Part shown: piece after piece, positions 7,282-14,264 of the stretch
How positions within the stretch are numbered: position 1 is the stretch's first letter
Layout: each line of letters starts with the position of its first letter
Origin: Emticicia sp943368675
GTDB taxonomy: Bacteria; Bacteroidota; Bacteroidia; Cytophagales; Spirosomataceae
Assembly: GCA_943368675.1 (NCBI GenBank)
Contig: CALRLN020000037.1
Location: 1-20,028 of the forward strand
Direction of reading: 5' to 3'
Length of the DNA stretch: 20,028 nt
Translations under genes and position numbers: made by a program
Notes under the pieces: model-generated
What the model was told of the DNA's origin: nothing
Databases searched by the model: none
What the model saw: only the letters and a program-made list of their open reading frames with translations

Positions 7282-9606
7282 TTAGAATTTGAAGTTGTAT
7301 GTAACATACGGTACATACTTGAAAAGTGTCACTCTGCTCACCTCTGTGACTTCCGGATTATCAATGCTCTCACCAAAATTGTATGCGTATGGATTCGAAC
7401 GACCATAAGCGTTGTAAATTCCAAAAGAAAGACTTGATTCGCGGTTTGGTTTTTTAATGAAATTTAAAGTTGCTCCTAAATCAAGGCGGTGGTAGTCGGG
7501 CATCCGATAGCCGTTTCGTTCTGAATATAAAAAGGCTACCCCCCCGTCAATTCTATATTTGCCAGTAGGAAATGTAACGGCATTGCCTGTATTATATACC
7601 CAGGTTGCGGAGACTGACCATTTTTTTGAGAACTGGTAAGTACCAACTATCGAAATATCATGTGTCCGGTCCTGCTTGGCTACATACCATTCATTATTAT
7701 TGATACCATCAATTTTTCGTTCACTTCTGCTTAGTGTATAACCTACCCAACCTGTCAGGTTTCCGGTTTTCTTTCTTAATAAAAATTCAGCACCATAGGC
7801 ACGCCCTTTGCCGAAAAGCAACTGTGATTCGATATTCTCGTTTTGTATAAAATCGGCACCGTCTTTATAATCTACCTGATTCTGCATAGATTTATAGTAT
7901 ATTTCTGTACTGAATTCATAGGCGTTATCCTGTAAGTTTTTAAAAACGCCTACAGAAATCTGATTTGCAATTTCCGGTTTGATATTGTTGGTATTCATCA
8001 GCCAGCGGTCGGTAGGCGATGCCGCATTTGAACTACTCAATAAATGTAAATGCTGTGTATTTCTGCTATAGGCTGCCTTGATTGAGAGAGAAGAATTGAG
8101 TAAATAACTTGCTGATACTCTGGGTTCAAGATTGAAGTAATTCTTCACTACTTTATTTCGGTCATAGGTAATGGTGTTTGTGAGTTTCCCCTGGTCATCA
8201 AACTCATAGAAATCGCTACCACCCATTACTGTAAAAGCGCTTAATCTTAAACCATACTCGATATTAAAATTTTGAGTTGGATTCCACTTATTCGTGGCAT
8301 AGATAGCTGATTCAAAGGCTGTTTTATCAGGTTCAGTAGTGGCGTTTACACTGGAGTTTTCTCCGGTTGACTCCCGTGAGCGAGGGGTAAGGGTATGATG
8401 GATGATATTAACCCCAAAACGCATGGAGTTCTGAGGGTTTGGAAAAAAACTAAACTCTTGTTTAAGATTAATATCTTTAATATCAGAGCTTAACTGAAAT
8501 TGATTAGACCCATTGGCTATATTTACCTGGTAATTATACTTGCTATAGATAAATGAAGTATTACTGAAAAGTTTCTCTGTAAATAAGTGATTCCATCGCA
8601 GCGTTCCGGTTGCATTTCCCCAGTCTATCCCGAATAAGTCATTGATGCCGAACTTATCCCTTCCAAAATAGCCTGATAAGTAAAGGCGGTCTTTATCAGA
8701 AAAAGCATAATTGAGCTTGGCATTGAGGTCGTAGAAATAAAGCGTGTTTTGATTGAGGTTTTCATTGTTTGATAACTTCAGAAATGCATCGGCATAGGTT
8801 CTGCGTCCGGTAATTAAAAAAGAACTTTTATCTTTCTGGATAGGACCCTCAACCGAGAGATGACTGGCGATTAAACCAATTCCGCCACCAATTTTAAAAT
8901 CCCGGTTGCTGCCGTCATTCATTTTTATATCTAATACTGATGAGAGCCGTCCACCATATTGGGCCGGGCTGTTACCTTTATAAATACTCATATCTTTGAT
9001 GGCGTCGGCATTGAATGTACTAAAGAAGCCAAGCAAATGAGACGCATTATAAACAGGGGCTTCATCTAATAAAATAAGGTTCTGGTCAATATTGCCGCCT
9101 CTTACATTAAACCCGCTATTACCTTCTCCTGCTGATTTGATACCCGGCAATAATTGCATTATTTTCAGCGGGTCTCTTTCTCCTAAAAGAACAGGCACCT
9201 GATTTATTTCTTTGATATTGAGTTTCTCAAAACCCATTGTCGGGTTGGTTACATTTTCGTTAGCGGCAGTAGCCTTAACAACCACTTCATTAAGCAAAGC
9301 TGCCTCGTCTGCCAGCTGGAAATCAATCTTTTGATTGGCCGTTAAGTTTATGTTTACGATTTTAGTTTCGTAGCCTATCATTCCTGCTGAGACTGTATAG
9401 TTTCCCTGCGGAATGGTAAGAGAATAAAAGCCGTACTCATTACACGAAACACCAACATTTGTTAATTCTTTGATACGTACAGCTGCTCCAATCATCAGCT
9501 CACCTGTTTTAGCATCTTTTACTGTACCGCTAATGGTAAATTTGTTTTCTGAAAACCCGCTTAAAGTGGAAGAGATAAGAATTGTAATAAGAATTGCTTT
9601 TATCAT
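7282..9606 (-). CDS. TonB-dependent outer-membrane receptor with carboxypeptidase-like N-terminal domain
   Basis: I place the start at ATG 9606-9604 (774 residues): it begins a signal peptide (MIKAILITILISSTLSGFS), whereas the upstream in-frame ATG at 9645 would put a non-signal-like MILTLLLPEK in front and would precede the predicted promoter. Next comes a carboxypeptidase-D-regulatory-like domain (about 22-105: FTISGTVKDAKTGE, YGFYSLTIPQGNYTV, SAGMIGYETK). Then the TonB plug (LKIMQLLPGIKSAGEGNSG, FNVRGGNIDQNLILLDEAPVYNASH) and a 22-strand-type barrel ending in the aromatic C-terminus YVTYNFKF. It would import a bulky or scarce compound using TonB energy. The DUF4249 gene follows after 11 bp. 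The upstream 21-bp-period repeats and the nearby LytS/LytTR pair suggest it is switched on by that system. Substrate unknown. Confidence 0.92.
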   Translation of the reverse strand: MIKAILITILISSTLSGFSENKFTISGTVKDAKTGELMIGAAVRIKELTNVGVSCNEYGFYSLTIPQGNYTVSAGMIGYETKIVNINLTANQKIDFQLADEAALLNEVVVKATAANENVTNPTMGFEKLNIKEINQVPVLLGERDPLKIMQLLPGIKSAGEGNSGFNVRGGNIDQNLILLDEAPVYNASHLLGFFSTFNADAIKDMSIYKGNSPAQYGGRLSSVLDIKMNDGSNRDFKIGGGIGLIASHLSVEGPIQKDKSSFLITGRRTYADAFLKLSNNENLNQNTLYFYDLNAKLNYAFSDKDRLYLSGYFGRDKFGINDLFGIDWGNATGTLRWNHLFTEKLFSNTSFIYSKYNYQVNIANGSNQFQLSSDIKDINLKQEFSFFPNPQNSMRFGVNIIHHTLTPRSRESTGENSSVNATTEPDKTAFESAIYATNKWNPTQNFNIEYGLRLSAFTVMGGSDFYEFDDQGKLTNTITYDRNKVVKNYFNLEPRVSASYLLNSSLSIKAAYSRNTQHLHLLSSSNAASPTDRWLMNTNNIKPEIANQISVGVFKNLQDNAYEFSTEIYYKSMQNQVDYKDGADFIQNENIESQLLFGKGRAYGAEFLLRKKTGNLTGWVGYTLSRSERKIDGINNNEWYVAKQDRTHDISIVGTYQFSKKWSVSATWVYNTGNAVTFPTGKYRIDGGVAFLYSERNGYRMPDYHRLDLGATLNFIKKPNRESSLSFGIYNAYGRSNPYAYNFGESIDNPEVTEVSRVTLFKYVPYVTYNFKF

Positions 9607-9624
9607 ATTTTGTGTTTTTTCAGG

Positions 9625-9632
9625 CAAAAGTA
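9625..9632 (-). promoter_or_regulatory. -7 promoter element of the TonB receptor operon
   Basis: On the minus strand TACTTTTG (complement of 9625-9632) is an exact TAnnTTTG match. It would start transcription near 9620 with a leader of about 14 nt before ATG 9606. No clear TTG -33 element is present, which would fit a promoter that needs an activator. Confidence 0.5.
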
Positions 9633-9667
9633 ATGTGAGAATCAAACGCTTCTAATAGGCTGATGCA

Positions 9668-9704
9668 TGAGACGGGCAAGAAGGTAACTGAAACGGGCAA
9701 GAAG
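9668..9704. promoter_or_regulatory. Tandem 16-bp direct repeats, probable LytTR operator
   Basis: TGAGACGGGCAAGAAG (9668-9683) and TGAAACGGGCAAGAAG (9689-9704) differ at one base and repeat with a 21-bp period, two turns of the helix. On the minus strand each half reads CTTCTTGCCCGT followed by TTCA or CTCA. LytTR regulators such as AlgR and AgrA bind paired direct half-sites with this spacing, and the CCGTTTCA part resembles the AlgR core CCGTT. The pair lies about 50-85 bp upstream of the predicted start of the receptor operon, a normal activator position. The repeat is certain; its use is inferred. Confidence 0.6.
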
Positions 9705-9924
9705 TATATTTATGGTCTGTGGGCTTATCCGGCAAGATAATAATTTCAACCACACAAGGGTTTCCACCGTTGCAGTTAAATAGGGCTATGTTAATCCGTT
9801 TTACCTTGTAACTGCATAGCTTCTTTGTATTTTGGCAGATTTAACTGATAAATTTTCAATTCATTTCCGGTAGGATTTGCCTAAATGAAAAAAAATATCG
9901 AATATCGAATTAAGAACTGTTAAA

Positions 9925-9954
9925 AAAACTAAGAATTTATTTGACCTTAGTTTT
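9925..9954. repeat. Inverted repeat 1 upstream of the ATP-grasp operon
   Basis: AAAACTAAG (9925-9933) and CTTAGTTTT (9946-9954) are a perfect 9-bp inverted repeat with a 12-nt spacer. The second arm ends in TTTT. It could serve as a weak terminator or a protein site. It directly adjoins the next dyad. Confidence 0.5.
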
Positions 9955-9970
9955 ACCGAATGAATTCGGT
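9955..9970. repeat. Inverted repeat 2 upstream of the ATP-grasp operon
   Basis: ACCGAAT (9955-9961) and ATTCGGT (9964-9970) pair perfectly around GA. It is compact enough for a dimeric DNA-binding protein. It begins at the base after inverted repeat 1 ends. Confidence 0.45.
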
Positions 9971-10002
9971 GGCTAGAGAAACAATGGATTCTTTATTAGT
10001 GA

Positions 10003-10026
10003 TGTTCTGGACTTAAGTCCGGAACA
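10003..10026. promoter_or_regulatory. 24-bp near-perfect palindrome, probable operator of the ATP-grasp operon
   Basis: Left arm TGTTCTGGACTT (10003-10014) and right arm AAGTCCGGAACA (10015-10026) are complementary at 11 of 12 positions; the exception is T10008 against G10021. The centre lies about 40 bp upstream of the start predicted from the -7 element at 10040-10047, so the site sits where the missing -33 box would be. That is the position of a class II activator or an overlapping repressor. The dyad is plain in the sequence; the regulator is not identifiable. Confidence 0.6.
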
Positions 10027-10039
10027 GTATACAGAAAAA

Positions 10040-10047
10040 TACATTTG
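10040..10047 (+). promoter_or_regulatory. -7 promoter element of the ATP-grasp operon
   Basis: TACATTTG is an exact match to TAnnTTTG, with transcription expected to begin around 10053. There is no TTG at -33. The ATP-grasp ATG follows at 10129, giving a leader of about 75 nt that opens with a hairpin. The rest of the 522-bp non-coding region 9607-10128 holds no convincing ORF. Confidence 0.5.
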
Positions 10048-10055
10048 TTGCGTTA

Positions 10056-10077
10056 GACAGCGATTTTATTCGCTGTC
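10056..10077 (+). repeat. 5' leader hairpin of the ATP-grasp operon
   Basis: GACAGCGA (10056-10063) and TCGCTGTC (10070-10077) form a perfect 8-bp stem with a TTTTAT loop, at the expected very start of the transcript. No T-run follows. The layout (TTGCGTTAGA, then an 8-bp hairpin with a 6-nt T-rich loop) resembles the leader of the DUF1573 gene. Confidence 0.55.
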
Positions 10078-10128
10078 GTTCTAATGAGATTCCCTAAATT
10101 CAATAACTAAAACCAGCGCCCGTACCTT

Positions 10129-11334
10129 ATGAATTTTCTTTGCATCTGTACTTATTACAAAGGAGTAGAATTTTTGAAGTCCTGTAAAGCCGAAGGAAAT
10201 ACGGTTTATCTGTTAACCAATAAAAAGCTGGAAAATAAGGACTGGCCCTGGGAGTCGATAGACGAGACATTTTATTTAGACAATATTGATAACACGTTTG
10301 ATACCTACAGTAATATCATAAAGGGACTGGCACACCTGATGCGCACCAAAAAGATTGACCGCATTGTGGCATTGGATGATTTTGATGTGGAGAAGGGAGC
10401 ATTGGCCCGGGAGCATTTCAGAATACCGGGCATGGGACAGACAACCGCACGCTATTTCAGAGATAAACTGGCTATGCGTGTACAGGCATTATCGGCAGGC
10501 ATTAATGTTCCGCCGTTCAGTCCGCTTTTTAATGATGTAGACATTACAGAATACCTTAACGCTACTTCTGCACCCTGGGTTATTAAACCCCGCTCAGAGG
10601 CATCGGCGGCAGGAATCAGAAAAGTGCATAGTTTTCAGGAAGCCTGGGATACCATTCATAGTTTAGGCGAAGAGAGACATAATTTTCTGATTGAGCAGTT
10701 CAAACCCGGTGATGTGTATCATATAGATGCATTGACGGTTGATGGCAAGGTGATTTTTTCAAGATGCAGCCAATACCTTAACACACCGTTTGAAGTAGCG
10801 CACGGTGGAGGTATCTTCCGGTCTGTAACAGTAGAGCATGGCTCAAAAGATGAGAAAGCACTTAAGAAAGTAAATGAGCAGGTGATGAAAGCCTTTGGCA
10901 TGAAATTCAGTGCGTCTCATACAGAAGCTATTAAGTGCCATGAAGATGGCAAGTTTTATTTTCTGGAAACAGCCTCAAGAGTAGGAGGGGCGAATCTGGC
11001 CGAAATGGTAGAATACTCATCTGGTATTAATTTATGGCGTGAGTGGGCAAAGATAGAAACAGCCGTTGCCATAGGTGGCACCTACGAATTACCGCCGATT
11101 GATGATTATTATTCAGGCATTATCATCTCTCTGTCTTCACACCAATGGCCTGATTATAGTCTGTTTAATGACCCCGAAATAGTTTGGAAAATGAACGATG
11201 AATACCATATAGGCTTGATTGTCCGCTCGAAAAATCGGGAAAGAGTGATGGAGTTAATGGAAAAATATGCCTTAATGATTCGTGACCTGGGCTATCATGC
11301 CTCTGCGCCTGCACCTGACAAGCCTGTGCATTAA
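10129..11334 (+). CDS. ATP-grasp ligase of unknown substrate
   Basis: This 401-residue protein has the ATP-grasp fold used by carboxylate-amine ligases that make an acyl-phosphate from ATP and attack it with an amine. Visible parts are a pre-ATP-grasp Rossmann-like domain (about 1-105), K113 in RDKLAMR, the ATP-binding lysine K153 in WVIKPRSEASAAG with its small-residue loop, the hinge FLIEQF at 186-191, and the metal-binding residues E266 (SHTEAIK) and E280 (FLETASRVGGANL). A C-terminal lobe follows (about 300-395). It resembles the carbamoyl-phosphate-synthase-like or amino-acid-ligase ATP-grasp group, not PurK or Ddl. It is the first gene of a likely operon with a GlnA-like ligase and a GntP permease. 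The active-site residues seem intact. Substrates cannot be read from the sequence. Confidence 0.85.
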   Translation: MNFLCICTYYKGVEFLKSCKAEGNTVYLLTNKKLENKDWPWESIDETFYLDNIDNTFDTYSNIIKGLAHLMRTKKIDRIVALDDFDVEKGALAREHFRIPGMGQTTARYFRDKLAMRVQALSAGINVPPFSPLFNDVDITEYLNATSAPWVIKPRSEASAAGIRKVHSFQEAWDTIHSLGEERHNFLIEQFKPGDVYHIDALTVDGKVIFSRCSQYLNTPFEVAHGGGIFRSVTVEHGSKDEKALKKVNEQVMKAFGMKFSASHTEAIKCHEDGKFYFLETASRVGGANLAEMVEYSSGINLWREWAKIETAVAIGGTYELPPIDDYYSGIIISLSSHQWPDYSLFNDPEIVWKMNDEYHIGLIVRSKNRERVMELMEKYALMIRDLGYHASAPAPDKPVH

Positions 11335-11411
11335 AAGTAGTACAGATTCTTAATTCGTCTGTATTATACCATAAAGTACAGATTGTCAAATATCAATCAT
11401 TCAAACCTAAT

Positions 11412-12761
11412 ATGACTACACAAGAAATAATTGACTATGTAAACGCACACCCATCAGGAAAAGTGAAACTGGCTGTTGCCGATATTGATGGTATTTTAAG
11501 AGGTAAGTATATCAGCAAACAAAAATTTCAATCAGTAATTGAGGGAGATCTGGGCTTTTGTGATGTAGTGTTAGGTTGGGACATGGCCGATGTGTGTTAT
11601 GATAATACCGATTTTACTGGCTGGCATTCCGGTTATCCTGATGCTAAAGTCAAATTGGATTTATCTACTTTCCGTAAGATTCCCTGGGAAAATGATATTC
11701 CGTTTTTTCTTGGTGAATTCATTGAAGAAGCGGCTGAAATATGCCCGAGAAATTTATTGAAAAGAATTATAGCAGAAACGGAGAATGCGGGTTTCAAGCC
11801 TTTTTTCTCGCAGGAATTTGAGTGGTTTAATTTTGAAGAAACACCCGTTTCGGCCAATGCCAAAGGTTTCCAGAATCTTACTCCGATGACTCCCGGCATG
11901 TTTGGCTATTCGATTCTGAGAAGCACCCTGAAAAACGATTACATGACTGCTCTGTTTGAGCATCTTTCTAAATTTGATGTGCCACTCGAAGGTCTGCATA
12001 CTGAAACCGGGCCGGGCGTATATGAGGCGGCCATTACTTATTCTGATGTATTGAGCGCTGCCGACAGGGCATTGCTTTTTAAAACTTCGGTAAAAGAAAT
12101 TGCCTATCTGCAAGGCATTATGGCCACATTTATGGCGAAAATCAACGAAAACCTGCCGGGGTGCAGTGGACACGTTCACCAAAGCCTGTGGGATGCTGAT
12201 GCAAAGACTAATCTTTTTTATGATGAAAAATCGCCGAATCATATAAGCGAACTGATGCAAAGCTATATGGCAGGCCAATTGTATTGCCTGCCGCATATTT
12301 TACCGATGGTTGCGCCGACTATTAACAGTTATAAACGTCTGGTAGAAGGTGCATGGGCACCGACCACACTTACCTGGGCAGTAGATAACCGTACTGTGGC
12401 TCTCAGGGCATTGCCTATCAGCAAAAAATCATGCCGTTTAGAAACCCGTGTGGTTGGCTCTGACACCAACCCTTATCTGGCTTTGGCAGCTTGCCTTGCA
12501 TCAGGGCTATATGGTATCCGTAAGAACATGAAGCTCAATCAGCCTGCTACTGTGGGTAATGGTTATAGAGATATAAGTAATGGAGTATTACCTAGAAACC
12601 TGGATGAGGCTACTAATACCATGAAAAACTCAGCAGTTGCCAAAGAGCTTTTTGGTGAAAAATTCGTTGCCCATTTTACCCAGACCCGTGACTGGGAATG
12701 GCGGCAATATGCCAAAGTAGTAACAGACTGGGAGTTAAAAAGGTATTTTGAGATTGTTTAA
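11412..12761 (+). CDS. Glutamine-synthetase-family ligase (GlnA-like, not the main GS)
   Basis: The 449-residue protein has the GS beta-grasp N-terminal domain (about 1-105) and catalytic domain. Metal and ATP residues look present: E135/E137 (QEFEWF), E198 and E205 (TETGPGVYEAAI), H254/H256 (SGHVHQSLWD), APTINSYKRL at 301-310, NRTVALR at 326-332 and E344 (CRLETR), then NPYLALAACLASGLYGI. It differs from housekeeping GSI in the region of the ammonium-binding Asp, which here reads VLGWDMADVCYDN. It thus resembles gamma-glutamyl-amine ligases (PuuA, GlnA3/GlnA4, FluG-like) that couple glutamate or another acid to an amine. It lies 77 bp after the ATP-grasp gene and 12 bp before the permease. 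The family is certain; the real acid and amine substrates are unknown. Confidence 0.88.
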   Translation: MTTQEIIDYVNAHPSGKVKLAVADIDGILRGKYISKQKFQSVIEGDLGFCDVVLGWDMADVCYDNTDFTGWHSGYPDAKVKLDLSTFRKIPWENDIPFFLGEFIEEAAEICPRNLLKRIIAETENAGFKPFFSQEFEWFNFEETPVSANAKGFQNLTPMTPGMFGYSILRSTLKNDYMTALFEHLSKFDVPLEGLHTETGPGVYEAAITYSDVLSAADRALLFKTSVKEIAYLQGIMATFMAKINENLPGCSGHVHQSLWDADAKTNLFYDEKSPNHISELMQSYMAGQLYCLPHILPMVAPTINSYKRLVEGAWAPTTLTWAVDNRTVALRALPISKKSCRLETRVVGSDTNPYLALAACLASGLYGIRKNMKLNQPATVGNGYRDISNGVLPRNLDEATNTMKNSAVAKELFGEKFVAHFTQTRDWEWRQYAKVVTDWELKRYFEIV

Positions 12762-12773
12762 CCAAGCCCCCGC

Positions 12774-14111
12774 ATGATTATACTCGTTGTTTTTCTGGCA
12801 ATTGTTTTCATTATTCTGTCTTCAACCCTGTTTAAATTACATCCTTTGATAGGCTTATTATTGGCTGCTTTGGGTGTGGGTATTTTTGCAGGGCTTCCTA
12901 TCGATAAACTGGCCGAGACCATTGGTAAAGGTTTTGGTGAGCTAATGTCAAAAATTGGCCTGATGGTCATTTTAGGCTGTGTGATAGGGGCTATACTGGA
13001 TAAATCGGGGGCGGCCATTAAAGTGGCAGATATTATCTTAAAACTCTTCGGAGAGAAATATCCGGCTTTTGCCATGTCGGTAATCGGGGCTATTGTAGGT
13101 ATACCTGTTTTTTGTGATTCAGGCTTTATCATTCTGGCAAAACTTAATAAAATTGTAGCAAAAAAGACCAAAAAACCTCTTGGTACTATTGCTATTGCCT
13201 TATCCGGGGGGCTTTTTGCTACGCATACGCTGGTACCACCCACACCGGGGCCATTGTCGGCAGCAGGCAACATGGGCTTATCTCATCATATAGGTCTGGT
13301 TATTCTGATTGGTCTGGTGGTTTCTATTCCGAGTCTGTTTGTATCCACATGGTTTGCACAGAAATATGCCAGAAACCTAACTATTATTGAAGACCCCGAG
13401 GAGAATTGGGGCGATAAACACCATACAGTATTACCTGCGGGCTGGAAAGCCTTTATGCCTATTCTGTTACCTATTATATTAATTACGATAGCCTCATTTG
13501 CCAAAATCTTACAATTAAATGAAGGCCTCACCAAATGGCTGAATTTTTTTGGTAGTCCGTTGGTATCATTTCTGGTTGCCATCTTTTTTTCATATAGTTT
13601 GTTTCCTGAAAAACCCTTTGAGAAAATATTTGCCTGCTTTAAGAGCGGTATTGAGCATTGCGGTACTACCCTTGTATTAGTAGGAGCAGGTGGTGCTTTT
13701 GGCGCTGTATTGAAAGAAACTGCATTGAAAGACATTGTCAGTAACTGGTTAATAGTTAATCAGACCTCAGGGATGGTATTTTTAGTTATTGCTTTTCTGG
13801 TAGCAGCTTTCTTTAAAACGGCGCAGGGGTCTACCACTACTTCAATGGTATTAACATCCGGCATTCTGGCTCCCTTGCTTATTTCGATGGGGTTTACAAA
13901 TCCTTTTGATTTAACGTTGTTGGTCATGGCGATTGGTAGCGGGGCTATGACGGTTTCTCATGCCAATGATGCCTGGTTTTGGGTAGTATCACAGTTTACG
14001 GGTCTTACACAAGGTGATGCCTATCGGACACATACTATTCTAACGGGTTTGCAGGGAGGTGTCAGCATTATTACTGTTTGTTTGATATACTTTGTTTATC
14101 ATCTAATCTAA
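12774..14111 (+). CDS. GntP-family permease (gluconate/D-serine/hydroxyacid:H+ symporter type)
   Basis: The 445-residue membrane protein has about 12-14 hydrophobic segments and the hallmarks of the GntP family: LHPLIGLLLAALGVGI near the N-terminus, IVGIPVFCDSGFIIL (about 106-120), LFATHTLVPPTPGPLSAAGNMG, GAGGAFGAVLKET, KTAQGSTTTSMVL and MTVSHANDAWFWVVSQF. Known members import gluconate, fructuronate, glycerate or D-serine with protons. Length is normal for the family. The start codon is 12 bp after the GS-like stop, so the two are surely co-transcribed. Because the upstream genes are amide ligases and no gluconate kinase is near, a gluconate role is doubtful. An amino-acid-like or hydroxyacid substrate used by the ligases is more plausible. 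Family confident, substrate unknown. Confidence 0.92.
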   Translation: MIILVVFLAIVFIILSSTLFKLHPLIGLLLAALGVGIFAGLPIDKLAETIGKGFGELMSKIGLMVILGCVIGAILDKSGAAIKVADIILKLFGEKYPAFAMSVIGAIVGIPVFCDSGFIILAKLNKIVAKKTKKPLGTIAIALSGGLFATHTLVPPTPGPLSAAGNMGLSHHIGLVILIGLVVSIPSLFVSTWFAQKYARNLTIIEDPEENWGDKHHTVLPAGWKAFMPILLPIILITIASFAKILQLNEGLTKWLNFFGSPLVSFLVAIFFSYSLFPEKPFEKIFACFKSGIEHCGTTLVLVGAGGAFGAVLKETALKDIVSNWLIVNQTSGMVFLVIAFLVAAFFKTAQGSTTTSMVLTSGILAPLLISMGFTNPFDLTLLVMAIGSGAMTVSHANDAWFWVVSQFTGLTQGDAYRTHTILTGLQGGVSIITVCLIYFVYHLI

Positions 14112-14139
14112 ATTCTATTTTTGAATTTATTCTGAAAAC

Positions 14140-14192
14140 AATTGCGAAGCGAGCTGGAAGCGACCGTCGCTCGGCTCGCGCCACAAGCAATT
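14140..14192. repeat. GC-rich nested palindrome (REP-like)
   Basis: Three nested pairs share one axis: AATTGC (14140-14145) with GCAATT (14187-14192), GCGAGC (14149-14154) with GCTCGC (14174-14179), and AGCGAC (14159-14164) with GTCGCT (14166-14171). The core is much richer in GC than the flanks. There is no T-run after it, so it is not a standard terminator. It resembles REP/BIME-type palindromes that sit between genes. It lies 29 bp after the permease stop. Confidence 0.6.
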
Positions 14193-14264
14193 CATTTCGG
14201 AAGTTGTAACTAATCCGCCCAAAACGATGTTATCTTGTTTTAATCCTACTATATAAATTTCAGG

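Noticed and set aside
9663..9737. A rightward 24-codon frame (MHETGKKVTETGKKYIYG...) covering the 21-bp repeats, in which the repeat is exactly seven codons
   Set aside because: It has no ribosome site or promoter of its own, is very short, and the same repeats are better explained as an operator facing the leftward receptor gene.
11341..11363. Inverted repeat TACAGA / TCTGTA in the gap between the ATP-grasp and GS-like genes as a terminator
   Set aside because: The stem is only 6 bp with an 11-nt loop and no T-run; the genes are more likely co-transcribed.
12774..14111. Assigning the permease as a gluconate transporter in a gluconate operon
   Set aside because: No gluconate kinase, dehydratase or GntR gene is present in the window; GntP members also carry D-serine and other acids, so only the family is called.
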